64,000 nucleotides of DNA from Lachnospiraceae bacterium GAM79 (GTDB taxonomy: Bacteria > Bacillota > Clostridia > Lachnospirales > Lachnospiraceae). The notes under the pieces were generated by a model, which did not search any database, had not been told where the DNA came from, and worked only from the letters and a program-made list of their open reading frames with translations. Below, piece after piece: positions 33,428 to 42,195 of this stretch; position 1 is the first letter of the stretch; every line of letters starts with the position of its first letter. Made by a program: the position numbers and the translations under genes. The stretch is taken from contig CP085928.1 of assembly GCA_020735665.1 (NCBI GenBank), positions 2,154,501-2,218,500 of the forward strand. The letters are read 5' to 3'.

Positions 33428-35212
33428 CTAATCAGTTCTAAGAGGTAGTCTTCGAGTAGCTGCCTTATGCTGTTTTTCCTTCGCTGTCTCTCCATGAGCC
33501 TTTCCCCCTAAAAAAGAAGCCTCCTCCAACTTTCCGCTTTCAACAGATCCCCTCCATAAGTCTTCCTCATCAAAATCAGACCGCCTTACTATTTCCTCCT
33601 CCAATTCCAATCGGTCAGCATATACAACCTCTCTTGCTGCCTGTTCCGGGACTTCATAAACCTCCTCAAACCGGATACCCCATTTTAAAAACAAAGGAAG
33701 TCTTGTCTTCATAGGGCATACCCCTGTCTTAGCAAGAATGAAATTCCCTTTTGGCAAGGTCTTTAACTCCTCCGGCGCCATTAATGGTCTGCTCATCATT
33801 TGCAGGCTCTGGCTGGGGTCATTTTTTCCTCTGGATATAGAACCAGACAACACCGTTCTGTTTCCCAATGCTTTTGATAAGATTTCTGCGCTCTCTGAGT
33901 TTGGTGCAAAACCTCCAAACAAAATATCCTGGCAGTTATCGATGATAATACTGGAACCTTCTTTTCCATAATTCTTTTCCAACTGCGCAAAGCTTTGAAT
34001 GATAGGAACCATGCTGATCCGTCTTGAACGGCCTGCGGAAAACATCATCTCCATGGATTCAATTTTTGGTATGGTTCCGATTTCATCTGCAAACATCATG
34101 ACTCTGTTGGGCAGCTTTCCTCCATGTTCATCTGCAATCGTCAACATTTCCCGGTAAAGCTGTTGTAAAAACAGGGATACCATAAAATACTTCGTGTTAT
34201 CTTCTTCCGGCAGCACAATAAAAATTGCTGACTTTTCCCTACAGAATGTTTCCGTGTCCAAAGTACTCTCAAAGCACAGGATCTGTTCCATCTCAGAATC
34301 CAGAAACGCATTCAATCTGGACATTGTTGTGGATAGCACAGAGGCCATTGCCTGATCCGCAGAATTTAAAGCTGCTCCTGCAAACCACTTCGCCTTGTGA
34401 GTAGGTGGCAGCTTATCCATAAGTAACTGGAACAGGCTCCGGTTCTTCACGGGGGATGGCGCCAGAAGATCCTGAATCAGCTTGAACACAGAAATGATAT
34501 GGCGTTTCTCTGGCGGGCAATACTCTGCAATCAACAGAATCACAGAAGTCAGCAAACCTTCTGCTGCATCATAGAAAAAAGCATTTTGTCCATAACTGCT
34601 GGCAGAAGCCCCTTCAGAGCAGATAATTGTTTTAGCTGTAATTTTCGCATACTTCTCTGCTCTTGCCTTTGCTGCCAGATTTTCAGGATTCTTTAAATAC
34701 TCATCCATGTATTTATTAACCAGCGTCAGGATATTGTTGCCATCAGAACGGGTGGGATTTCGTAAATCCAGAATGGAAATCCGATAGCCATAATATTCCT
34801 TGGCTATACCTGCATAATTACGAAACAGATCGCCCTTCGTGTCTGTGGTGAGGAAACTCATTCCTGAAGCACAGGCATATTCGATATTGGGGTATAAGAA
34901 GTTTGCGGTCTTACCCACTCCTGCTGCCCCGATCATGAGACAGTGAATATCTCCACTGTCTACCAGTGCTGAAATGGAATTTCCTTTCTTTTTGCATCCA
35001 ACTACCAGCCCCTGCTCTTTTGGTAGATGCTTTCCTGCTCTCCATTGTTCCGGTTCATATGGTACATGTGCATACGTTTCCCGTATTTCCTTTTCCGTTG
35101 CAAACCGTGCAGTTCCATACTGCCCGTCTCCTACCGTTCTCGATTTAATTCCGTTTAAGGTATAATGATTTGATATCATTACCAGACTGCCGATTACAGC
35201 GAACATCCCCAA
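33428..35212 (-). CDS. VirD4/TraG-type coupling protein
   Basis: This is a 594-residue P-loop ATPase that connects the relaxosome to the transfer channel. Key features are an N-terminal hydrophobic segment (FAVIGSLVMIS), YGTARFAT, the Walker A box GAAGVGKT (about residue 95), the Walker B box VMMFADEIG (about 370) and FGGFAPNSESAE. The first usual start is a TTG at 35212 (ATG at 35206), but the hydrophobic segment continues in frame upstream with no canonical start until the shared stop of the primase gene. The true start may be an unusual codon nearer AGGAGGGGAG at about 35245-35254. Confidence 0.9.
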   Translation of the reverse strand: MGMFAVIGSLVMISNHYTLNGIKSRTVGDGQYGTARFATEKEIRETYAHVPYEPEQWRAGKHLPKEQGLVVGCKKKGNSISALVDSGDIHCLMIGAAGVGKTANFLYPNIEYACASGMSFLTTDTKGDLFRNYAGIAKEYYGYRISILDLRNPTRSDGNNILTLVNKYMDEYLKNPENLAAKARAEKYAKITAKTIICSEGASASSYGQNAFFYDAAEGLLTSVILLIAEYCPPEKRHIISVFKLIQDLLAPSPVKNRSLFQLLMDKLPPTHKAKWFAGAALNSADQAMASVLSTTMSRLNAFLDSEMEQILCFESTLDTETFCREKSAIFIVLPEEDNTKYFMVSLFLQQLYREMLTIADEHGGKLPNRVMMFADEIGTIPKIESMEMMFSAGRSRRISMVPIIQSFAQLEKNYGKEGSSIIIDNCQDILFGGFAPNSESAEILSKALGNRTVLSGSISRGKNDPSQSLQMMSRPLMAPEELKTLPKGNFILAKTGVCPMKTRLPLFLKWGIRFEEVYEVPEQAAREVVYADRLELEEEIVRRSDFDEEDLWRGSVESGKLEEASFLGGKAHGETAKEKQHKAATRRLPLRTD

Positions 35213-35260
35213 ACCTATACAAATAAATATAATGACTCCCTGTATCCTACTCCCCTCCTC

Positions 35261-36199
35261 TCACATCATCTGTATAACTGTCTGCTGTCTATTCATATAT
35301 TCCGGCGGTGGCTTCTTCAGTTCTTGAAGATCCTCATTCCAATCCTTAAGATTTGAAAAAAGCGAGAATACCATATGGTATCCCCGCTCAGACAGGTTTT
35401 TCTTTATCCGTTCCCTTGCCTGGATTCCCGCCTTATCATGATCCAGACATAAAGCAATTTGGGAGATGTGCGGTGCATCATTCAAAAGCTGCATCAACGC
35501 ATGTTCTGCCACCCCACAGAGTGCCACATAACTATGATCCATCCACCCCTTTTGATACATGGAAATAAAAGACAGCATATCAATCGGTGCCTCAAATACA
35601 TACACGGTATTACTCTTCCCAATCCAACGAAAACTGTACCTTGGATCACATCCTTCTACATTCCCCTTAAATGGTTGTCCCTTCTGACAGGTTCCCCTTT
35701 TATGTGCATGGCGTGGAATTCCATCTGAATCAAAACCCACAAACACAACATTATGATATTTGACATCTTCATAAATCATGTGTTTTCCTGCAAATACAGA
35801 TACTACTTTAGGATCCACACACCTTGTCTTTATCAGATACGCAAAAGCACGGTGCATGGTCTGGTTCGCCTCTGGAAGTACGAATGGCTTTTTCGGTTCT
35901 AGTTGCTGATTCACGCTTTCCCGGTATGCAACTCCCTGTTCTCCGCCAAGCAGCATTGTAACTGCGTCCGGAAAGCTCTGGTTATAAAACATCCGCACAA
36001 AGTCAATGGCACAGCCTCCCTTTTCTGTCGCGTGATCATACCATCGATTTCCCCTCACTGTAATACTGTGATCACTGGCCAGGCGCTTTTCTCTTCCAGA
36101 ACGAAGCAGCTTTTCCCCCTGCCTGGAAAGAAAATCTTCCAGATCCACCGCATTGGCCCTCTGTTTCTGTTCTTCCGTAAAATAAACAAATTCTCCCAT
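35261..36199 (-). CDS. DUF3991/TOPRIM primase-like protein
   Basis: From ATG 36199, behind AAGGAGG, the protein is 312 residues. It has a CHC2-like N-terminal region (HSITVRGNRWYDHATEKGGC), the DUF3991 segment, and a TOPRIM domain with YVFEAPIDMLS and ALCLDHDKAG. Such proteins prime DNA synthesis of transferred strands. An upstream ATG (36217) overlapping the relaxase stop would add six residues. It lies directly above the coupling protein gene in the same reading frame. Confidence 0.85.
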   Translation of the reverse strand: MGEFVYFTEEQKQRANAVDLEDFLSRQGEKLLRSGREKRLASDHSITVRGNRWYDHATEKGGCAIDFVRMFYNQSFPDAVTMLLGGEQGVAYRESVNQQLEPKKPFVLPEANQTMHRAFAYLIKTRCVDPKVVSVFAGKHMIYEDVKYHNVVFVGFDSDGIPRHAHKRGTCQKGQPFKGNVEGCDPRYSFRWIGKSNTVYVFEAPIDMLSFISMYQKGWMDHSYVALCGVAEHALMQLLNDAPHISQIALCLDHDKAGIQARERIKKNLSERGYHMVFSLFSNLKDWNEDLQELKKPPPEYMNRQQTVIQMM

Positions 36200-36213
36200 G
36201 CCATCCTCCTTCG

Positions 36214-39090
36214 TCAATAAATACCTTGTGCCGGCTCCTGATCCTCCCTATGATGTCCTTGAGCCTGCTTTTTCTCTAACAGTTTCCTGCGTCGTTTCCG
36301 GTCAATCTGATACCGCTTCATTTCCATTGGTCTCTGTACTTCTTCGCAAAACAGCTTTTCCAGATGATGAAGCAGTCTGGTTGCTGCCAGAAACAAGGAT
36401 GGATCCTGATATGCATCCAGATGTTCCAGTAAAAAACTGGCATACAGATTTCCTTGTTCTGCCGATGCTGTCAGATATTCCACTGCCTTTTCCCGATCAC
36501 GGGAAACATCTCTGCCACAGAGATATAACTTTCCCAATACATACTGGGCATACTGGTTTCCTTTTTCCGCACATAGTCCTAGGTAATGTACTGCTGTTTC
36601 CACATTTTTCGTTACATGTTCTCCTGAAAGATATAACTTCCCTAACTGATAAAAGGCCCATTCATTTTTCTGCTCCGCTGCCTGTTGAAGCCATTTCATT
36701 GCCACTTCCACTTGAGGAGAATACTCTTCCCCCTTGAGATATAGCATTCCAAGCCGATACTGCGCATACGGATTTCCTTTTTCCGCTGACAGGCTGAGCC
36801 ACTTCACAGCCGCTTCCACATCCTTCGGTATTTCCTCCCCCAAAAGCAACAAACATCCCATCCGATATGCAGCATATTCATTTCCAAGTTCCGCTGCAGA
36901 GCGGAACCATTTCATGGCCTGATCCATATCTTTATTAAAATACACACCATCCTGGTATAATTTCCCCAACACATACTGGGCAGCTGAGTGCTCTGCATTT
37001 GCTGCTTTTGTAAGCCATTCCACTGCCTGGCCGCTGTCTCCACTTCCCGTTTCCAGCCAGAGTGTTCCAAGTGCATACTGAGCATTGATATTCCCCAGCT
37101 TTGCAGACTTTTCCCAATACCTGGCCGCCCCCTCATCATCTTTGCTGGTTCCCGTTCCAGTATGAAGCATCTGACCAATCCGGTACTGGAGTTTATCATC
37201 ATGACTTTTTTCTTCCAGAACCACAAAACCGGAATACGCATTCTGAAATCTCCACTCTGCCTGCTGTAAATCCGGCTCTGTACCCAAACCATCCCTATAC
37301 ATCTTCGCCAGTTCCAGGCTGGCATAAGGATTTCCCTGCTCTGCTGAACTCATATATAGAGAAAACGCCCGTATATCATTTTGCTCCACCCCCCGGCCCC
37401 GCCGGTAAAGCCCAGCCAGCGAATACTGGGCATACTTATGATCCATTGCAGCCGCCTGAGAAAACCAGTGTGCCGCCTTTTCATAATTTTGTTCTGCTCC
37501 CAAACCAGAAGCATACATTTTCCCAATACGATATTGCAGATAGGGTTTCTCCTTTTTCTTTACGGATTCTTCTCTTACAAGAAATGCTTCCAATGCTTTC
37601 TCATACCATTTCTGTGCCAGCCCAACATCCGCATCCCGTCCCAAGCCATCCGCAAACATCCGGCCAAGGTCGTGCATGGCAAACCCATTCCCCTGCTCTG
37701 CTTCCTGAAGGAACTTCTGATATGCCTTTTCAAAATCCTGTAATGTAGAATCGCTGCCATACAAATAATTCCTAGCCTGTATATATCCATCTGTCCACCA
37801 GTTGGAACTGGATTTTTCTTTTCTGCCATTAGGAAAAAGCTCTTGCTTGAGTTCCTCCTCCGCATAGTCCGAATCTAGTTCCCCTGTCAGCTCTGCTACC
37901 GGATTTGGTTCTTGTATAAAAAAATCGTCCTTTGGTTCTGAGTATCCATCTTCATTCTCTTCAAACAAAAAATGATGACTGCCAAGCCTCAATGCTTCTG
38001 CAATCACCATATTTTTGATACTTTTTAATTTAGGCTGTTTTGATAAAGGCGGTAATTCTTCCGTCTGTTTTCGGTAGGTCTTCACAATCTCATCCTGCCA
38101 TAGCCCCCATTCCCGGTACAGGGCAGACACCCGGTCATCTTTCTCCAACTCGTCTACGATGTGATCGACCAGATCCTTCACATCTCTCTTCAGGTAGCCA
38201 TAAACCTTTTTCCCACCTGTATTCTGCAGCCGTTTAGAAAGCTGCATCATACTGGTTTCAATTTCCGAACTCTTAAGCGTCCCCGCCCGTATTTCATCTA
38301 TCCATGTCTTCATTACAACTTCCGACCGTTCCTTTAAATCCATACGAGACTGCGCCTGTTCCTCATAAATATTTGCAAAATCCTGACGGAAAATATCATG
38401 CGCCAGCTCAGAACGCATGGCCTCAATCGACTGCTTTGTCAGATACCCTTCTCCATCTTTTACTGAGTACACCAATAGATGAACATGGGGATGATGGCTT
38501 TCATTATGAAATGCAGCGTACCATTTCAGATTGGCGCTGTCAATTTTCATATGCTTACACAGCATTGCCCGTTTGGAACGCAGCAATGCCATCCACTGAA
38601 CAGCACTGTCATACCCTAACCGGGCTGCATCCTCGCGCCGAAGGGAAATCACATGGGTCCACACAATTCCCTTGTGATCTGCCACTTGATTCTGCACCTG
38701 TCCAAGAACCACCGGTTCTCCCTCATCTGTAAACAGACCATGCTCACCAATCTTTTCTACACGGGGACGATGCGCCAGATAATCCACATAATTTTTTCGC
38801 GTCGCTGCTATATCAAGATTTTGTTCCAATGCACAGAAAATAAATTCCGAGGCATTTTCGATTGTTGGTTTTCTTTGATAATCTTCATACTCCAGCATTT
38901 CTTTTGTCGCCGGAAAATCCTGCAGGAGCTGATGCACTAACTTCTTTTGACTCACCGTTGCTGGGAGGTGCTTTTTACTTGTATCAATTTTCTCTACCCC
39001 TTTCCGCGTTCCAATGTAATGGACATAATTTTCTTTCTGAGATGGTTTTGCATCTTTTAAATATCGGGAAGTAAAAATAAGTTTTGTCAT
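36214..39090 (-). CDS. MobP-type relaxase with SEL1 repeats
   Basis: This is a 958-residue relaxase. Residues about 1-330 form the nicking domain, with motif III HNESHHPHVHLLVYS (about 192-206), the histidine triad that holds the metal; the early YVHYIGTRKGVEKI region is typical of MobP3-like proteins. A linker follows to about 450. From about 457 to 885 there are roughly eleven SEL1-type TPR repeats (for example AEKGNPYAQYRLGMLYLKG), a protein-binding platform. It starts at ATG 39090 behind AAGGAG. It should nick at the oriT at about 41.8-42.2 kb. Confidence 0.9.
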   Translation of the reverse strand: MTKLIFTSRYLKDAKPSQKENYVHYIGTRKGVEKIDTSKKHLPATVSQKKLVHQLLQDFPATKEMLEYEDYQRKPTIENASEFIFCALEQNLDIAATRKNYVDYLAHRPRVEKIGEHGLFTDEGEPVVLGQVQNQVADHKGIVWTHVISLRREDAARLGYDSAVQWMALLRSKRAMLCKHMKIDSANLKWYAAFHNESHHPHVHLLVYSVKDGEGYLTKQSIEAMRSELAHDIFRQDFANIYEEQAQSRMDLKERSEVVMKTWIDEIRAGTLKSSEIETSMMQLSKRLQNTGGKKVYGYLKRDVKDLVDHIVDELEKDDRVSALYREWGLWQDEIVKTYRKQTEELPPLSKQPKLKSIKNMVIAEALRLGSHHFLFEENEDGYSEPKDDFFIQEPNPVAELTGELDSDYAEEELKQELFPNGRKEKSSSNWWTDGYIQARNYLYGSDSTLQDFEKAYQKFLQEAEQGNGFAMHDLGRMFADGLGRDADVGLAQKWYEKALEAFLVREESVKKKEKPYLQYRIGKMYASGLGAEQNYEKAAHWFSQAAAMDHKYAQYSLAGLYRRGRGVEQNDIRAFSLYMSSAEQGNPYASLELAKMYRDGLGTEPDLQQAEWRFQNAYSGFVVLEEKSHDDKLQYRIGQMLHTGTGTSKDDEGAARYWEKSAKLGNINAQYALGTLWLETGSGDSGQAVEWLTKAANAEHSAAQYVLGKLYQDGVYFNKDMDQAMKWFRSAAELGNEYAAYRMGCLLLLGEEIPKDVEAAVKWLSLSAEKGNPYAQYRLGMLYLKGEEYSPQVEVAMKWLQQAAEQKNEWAFYQLGKLYLSGEHVTKNVETAVHYLGLCAEKGNQYAQYVLGKLYLCGRDVSRDREKAVEYLTASAEQGNLYASFLLEHLDAYQDPSLFLAATRLLHHLEKLFCEEVQRPMEMKRYQIDRKRRRKLLEKKQAQGHHREDQEPAQGIY

Positions 39091-39111
39091 GTTACTCCTT
39101 TTTAGAAAGCA

Positions 39112-39151
39112 AAAAGGAACCTATGGCTTATCACACACCATGGCTCCTTTT
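39112..39151 (-). terminator. Rho-independent terminator
   Basis: Plus-strand arms AAAAGGA...CC.ATGG and CCATGG..TCCTTTT (39112-39151) pair with one mismatch and one bulge. On the minus strand the hairpin is followed by TTTTTGCTTT. It lies after the hydrolase gene and before the relaxase gene, so it ends the cargo transcript. Confidence 0.7.
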
Positions 39152-39200
39152 ACTTTTTATCACATCTTCTTCCGTTACATAGTTTCAATATTTGAACATA

Positions 39201-39800
39201 TCATGTACATTGCTTGATCCAGTCAGAAAGAAAGTCCATCTGCTCTTTCGTATGAAACCAGTGCTCCCCGTTTTCCATAACTGTAAGTGTTGCTCCGATT
39301 CTATCTGCAAACTCAGCTATTGTTTCATACGATGTCAGGTTATCCTTTTCTCCATACAGAATGTGCGTTGGAACAGTCCAGGTAACAGGATGCTCCCTCA
39401 CATAACAAAGATAAGCCCAGGAAAGTGTTTCCCCAAAGGATGTCGGGATTTCTTTCTGTTTCTGCAAGTCATCTTCGGTCACATTCGCCCACTGCATCAT
39501 ATTCCGAATCAATCTTTCCATGTCTACAACCGGAGAAATAAAGTATGCCTTCTCTATTTTGCTGTCTGCCAAAGCACTCATAGCAAAGAAAGCACCAATG
39601 CTGTTCGCAATCACTGTTACCGTTTCATATGTTCCGCATAGGTTATCAAACAATCTGGGGAACTCTTTTTTCGCTTCCCAAGGTGACTGTGAGGAATAGT
39701 CAAAACCAATTACATCATATTCTTCAAAGAGCGCTTTATAATACTCTGCCTCTTTCGGATTTCCACCTTTACCATGTATATACAAAATTGCCTTGTCCAT
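39201..39800 (-). CDS. Alpha/beta hydrolase
   Basis: This is a 199-residue alpha/beta hydrolase. The oxyanion segment is ILYIHGKGG, the nucleophile elbow is VIANSIGAFFA (Ser in an A-N-S-I-G form of G-x-S-x-G), an acidic residue lies in LYGEKDN, and the catalytic histidine is in NGEHWFH. The likely substrate is a small ester or peptide. It sits in the AT-rich cargo island with TfoX-like and YjdF genes. The substrate cannot be deduced. Confidence 0.85.
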   Translation of the reverse strand: MDKAILYIHGKGGNPKEAEYYKALFEEYDVIGFDYSSQSPWEAKKEFPRLFDNLCGTYETVTVIANSIGAFFAMSALADSKIEKAYFISPVVDMERLIRNMMQWANVTEDDLQKQKEIPTSFGETLSWAYLCYVREHPVTWTVPTHILYGEKDNLTSYETIAEFADRIGATLTVMENGEHWFHTKEQMDFLSDWIKQCT

Positions 39801-39824
39801 TTATTTGTTTTCCCTTCGCAATAC

Positions 39825-40145
39825 CTATTTTTTCTTTTTGGGTTTGGGCAGCGGCAGTTCATCATACATCGCGTGGAACAGTCCTGTCAAAAATTCTTTC
39901 TGATCAACCTCCTCTACCAGCAGCATCTCTTTTGCTCCCTCATAAGGTACTTCATATACCGGATCTGTCATATAGGCAATTGCTGACTTTGTGGGTTTTA
40001 CAAGCAGTCTGTCATCATAAATGCCTCCTACAATCTTGCCACGATAATAAATAATAAACTCTCCCATCATCGTCCGATATGTAATTTCATCCAACTCGGA
40101 CAGCTGCTCTAAAACAAATTGTAAATAATTTTTACTTGATGCCAT
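39825..40145 (-). CDS. TfoX N-terminal domain protein
   Basis: This is a 106-residue protein matching the TfoX/Sxy N-terminal domain: YRTMMGEFIIYYRGKIVGGI, YDDRLLVKPT and a C-terminal helix before a lysine-rich end (PKPKKKK). In proteobacteria TfoX promotes competence, while small stand-alone copies in Firmicutes have no defined role. It lies 24 bases upstream of the hydrolase and is probably cotranscribed with it. Confidence 0.8.
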   Translation of the reverse strand: MASSKNYLQFVLEQLSELDEITYRTMMGEFIIYYRGKIVGGIYDDRLLVKPTKSAIAYMTDPVYEVPYEGAKEMLLVEEVDQKEFLTGLFHAMYDELPLPKPKKKK

Positions 40146-40188
40146 CGTTTACCTCAAACCAAATTTTGTGTAAGAATACATTACATTC

Positions 40189-40605
40189 TTAATGCCCTCG
40201 ATGTTTCTCTTTTTTCTTTTTTTGTTTTAAATCAAACATTTTTTTCTCTTCTGCCAATTTGTCTTCCCGGCTTTTAGACTTACGCTGCTGTTTCCTTTGT
40301 TCCTGCTGCAGCTTTAGTGCTTGCTGAGATTTTGTTCCAACGCCCCTATCCAACATTTGTTTATGAATTTCACGCTGGAGCTTCTTTGGGTTTTTTGTTA
40401 GTTCCTTTGCAGTAACCTCCACAGATGGACTAAATTGCAAACGATCATATTCCTTTAGCACAAACTCCCAAATCTCATAGTCCTTTGGTTCAGTTCCAAA
40501 TGTTACTTTGGAAACGGAAAGTTTCCCATTTTCAACTCTCTCAAAAATACCTACCCAAAATGGTTCCTCAAAAAACACTGTCAGCTTGCCTGTCCTTATA
40601 CTCAT
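40189..40605 (-). CDS. yjdF: YjdF family protein
   Basis: This is a 138-residue protein with the YjdF pattern: KLTVFFEEPFWVGIFERVEN, VSKVTFGTEPKDYEIWEFVL, a middle EVTAKELTKNPKKLQREIHK and a very basic C-terminus. YjdF genes respond to toxic azaaromatic compounds through the yjdF riboswitch, and the protein's exact action is unknown. The leader at 40610-40760 has the expected structure. The gene starts at ATG 40605 behind AAGGAGGGATTGCC. Confidence 0.85.
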   Translation of the reverse strand: MSIRTGKLTVFFEEPFWVGIFERVENGKLSVSKVTFGTEPKDYEIWEFVLKEYDRLQFSPSVEVTAKELTKNPKKLQREIHKQMLDRGVGTKSQQALKLQQEQRKQQRKSKSREDKLAEEKKMFDLKQKKKKEKHRGH

Positions 40606-40609
40606 GGCA

Positions 40610-40760
40610 ATCCCTCCTTAATGATTGAAATGAGCAAAGAATGGACAACCCGGAGGGGCAGGTTACTTACCCTAATATGCAGGACGGCCGGGCTACCTAC
40701 CGGCTCTGGTATGCATCACTGCATACGTTGCGTTTTTATCTTTACTTTTATAATCAAGCC
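40610..40760 (-). promoter_or_regulatory. Probable yjdF riboswitch
   Basis: The untranslated leader of the yjdF gene is GC-rich against AT-rich surroundings and full of stems. On the minus strand it has GTATGCA-GTGA-TGCATAC (40709-40726), a GCCGG...CCGGC hairpin at about 40687-40704, then AGGGTAAGTAACCTGCCCCT and CCGGGTT ahead of the ribosome site. The yjdF RNA motif binds azaaromatic compounds and sits just here in Firmicutes. Exact limits are approximate. Confidence 0.7.
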
Positions 40761-40800
40761 TCCTCGGCCAGATTAACACATATAATTTTTCTGTTTCTGA

Positions 40801-41220
40801 TTAAAACCAACTAGTCTTTTCATCTCTAAATTTAGGCGTATCACTATCCTCATAAGGATTATAATTGTTTAAGTTACATCCAAACTCCTTTAATGATTTT
40901 ATTTTATTATCTGCTGTCCATACAATCAAGGACATTCCGTCAAATTCCTCTATATTCCCATTATTCATTTCATTTTTAAAATACCACTCTACAACCGTCT
41001 GGTTATCTTTATGAAAGAACTGCTTGATCTTCCACTCCATCACCTTGCCACGTGTATTCCATTCATTAAACCAATGTTTTACAACTTGACGGTTATTATA
41101 TTTTGGACTCCAGCTTTCAGTATAAATCACGTCTTCCGCAAAAATGTCATCCATACCAAGATCCTGTTGTGTAAGCCACATTTTGAACCATAGTTGAATG
41201 ATTTGTTCTCTCTCATTCAA
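40801..41220 (-). CDS. SnoaL-like (NTF2 fold) protein
   Basis: This is a 139-residue, AT-rich protein with the SnoaL/NTF2-like layout: an N-terminal helix (REQIIQLWFKMWLTQQDLGM), then IFAEDVIYTESWSPKYNN, VKHWFNEWNTRGKVMEWKIK, and strands QTVVEWYFKNEM and SLIVWTADNKIKSLKEFG. Members act as isomerases, hydrolases or binding proteins; no clear catalytic residue can be called. Its promoter has MerR-type features. Confidence 0.8.
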   Translation of the reverse strand: MNEREQIIQLWFKMWLTQQDLGMDDIFAEDVIYTESWSPKYNNRQVVKHWFNEWNTRGKVMEWKIKQFFHKDNQTVVEWYFKNEMNNGNIEEFDGMSLIVWTADNKIKSLKEFGCNLNNYNPYEDSDTPKFRDEKTSWF

Positions 41221-41250
41221 AATTCTACACCTCGATTCATTTCTTAGTAT

Positions 41251-41280
41251 ATTATAATCGATGAGTTATTGCATCGTAAA
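41251..41280 (-). promoter_or_regulatory. Promoter with dyad between -35 and -10
   Basis: On the minus strand TTTACG (41275-41280) and TATAAT (41251-41256) are separated by 18 bases. The spacer holds a dyad, CATCG/CGATG (41272-41276 and 41259-41263). A long spacer with a dyad is typical of promoters controlled by MerR-family activators. No MerR gene is in the window, so the regulator is unknown. Confidence 0.5.
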
Positions 41281-41376
41281 GGACAAATCTATTTTTTATC
41301 TCTTCTGAAAATTCATCACACAACTAGAGGGAAGTACAAATAAATTCTCTTTCCATCGTTTCCTTTCCAACAATAT

Positions 41377-41790
41377 CTACACATCCCGCTTTTGATAATG
41401 ATACGCATCTTCAAACTTCACAGTTCCATTGATCCGTCTCACTTCATCAACACATTTTACGTGCAGCCTGTTTAAAGATTCTTCATCCACATCATGGGTG
41501 TAGGCAATTACCTGTGAGAGCTTGGACAATTCCACTGCTATCTTAAAGTCCATCCTGGCCAGACGGTTCTCACTATCCTGAACGGTTCCCGTAAGCACAG
41601 AAGCCAGTGACTGCAAAAAATAATTTTCTGCTTTTCCTGCAAGAAGATACCCCATATAGAATTTAAGTGCTTCTGCTACAAATTCGTTTCTGGAACGCAC
41701 ATTGGCAGTCTCCAACAACCCGTCTGCCTGTTCTAATATAGCTTTTTCAATATAAATCCCAACACGGACTTTCGCATTTTCGCTCCCCAT
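41377..41790 (-). CDS. Ribbon-helix-helix accessory protein beside oriT
   Basis: This is a 137-residue protein. The first 50 residues form a ribbon-helix-helix fold (KVRVGIYIEKAILEQADGLL, then SRNEFVAEALKFYMGYLL), followed by a helical extension. Such proteins bind oriT and help the relaxase. The gene flanks the probable oriT, which supports this role. It begins at ATG 41790 behind AGGGAACG. Confidence 0.75.
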   Translation of the reverse strand: MGSENAKVRVGIYIEKAILEQADGLLETANVRSRNEFVAEALKFYMGYLLAGKAENYFLQSLASVLTGTVQDSENRLARMDFKIAVELSKLSQVIAYTHDVDEESLNRLHVKCVDEVRRINGTVKFEDAYHYQKRDV

Positions 41791-41811
41791 CGTTCCCTCC
41801 TTACCAGGTAT

Positions 41812-42190
41812 TCACAAAATCTCTCTCATTTCCTCCAAAATCCTGCCACTTTCAAAAATCCAGCACCATTCTTTCGACCGCCTTTTCCAAAAGTATTCAA
41901 ACCAGATTTCCCGAACGGCTTTGCCGGTCGGTGTTTTCCAGGGGTAGGCTGCCAAAAGCAGCATACCCCCTTTAACCTGCACACGTTTCGACCCTGCCAA
42001 CCACTCAGGAATCCCATATCCCCCGTGTTCTTGCTGTTTCCATAACCTTCTCTCACATTTGCCCAACACCGCTTAAAATCCTCGTATGGGTACCACGATG
42101 CCACCTAGCTGTCCAAAGCCCGACACAGGGGCACACAGGGGGCTACACGGGGATGTCATGGATGACTGGGGATTCCGTTTTCTTTATTCT
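41812..42190. other. Probable origin of transfer (oriT)
   Basis: This gene-free stretch of about 400 bases between two small DNA-binding protein genes contains two nearby inverted repeats: CCGAACGGC/GCCGGTCGG (41911-41931) and GGGGTAGGCTGC/GCAGCATACCCC (41941-41969; 12-bp arms, one mismatch). Farther on come three direct repeats of ACACAGGGG, ACACAGGGGG and ACACGGGG (42123-42152) and a GTCAT/ATGAC dyad (42155-42166). Two short frames here have no ribosome sites. Position and repeats fit a MobP-type oriT. The nic site is not identified. Confidence 0.6.
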
Positions 42191-42195
42191 GGTTA

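Noticed and set aside
41941-41969. Hairpin considered as a terminator
   Set aside because: There is no T-run on either strand, and the neighbouring hairpin and repeats fit oriT better.
41812-42104. Two overlapping minus-strand frames of 85 and 92 codons
   Set aside because: They lack ribosome sites, overlap each other and lie over the hairpins of the probable oriT. Non-coding is the better reading.
42123-42152. CRISPR-like repeats
   Set aside because: Only three short, uneven ACAC(A)GGGG repeats without proper spacers and no cas genes nearby.
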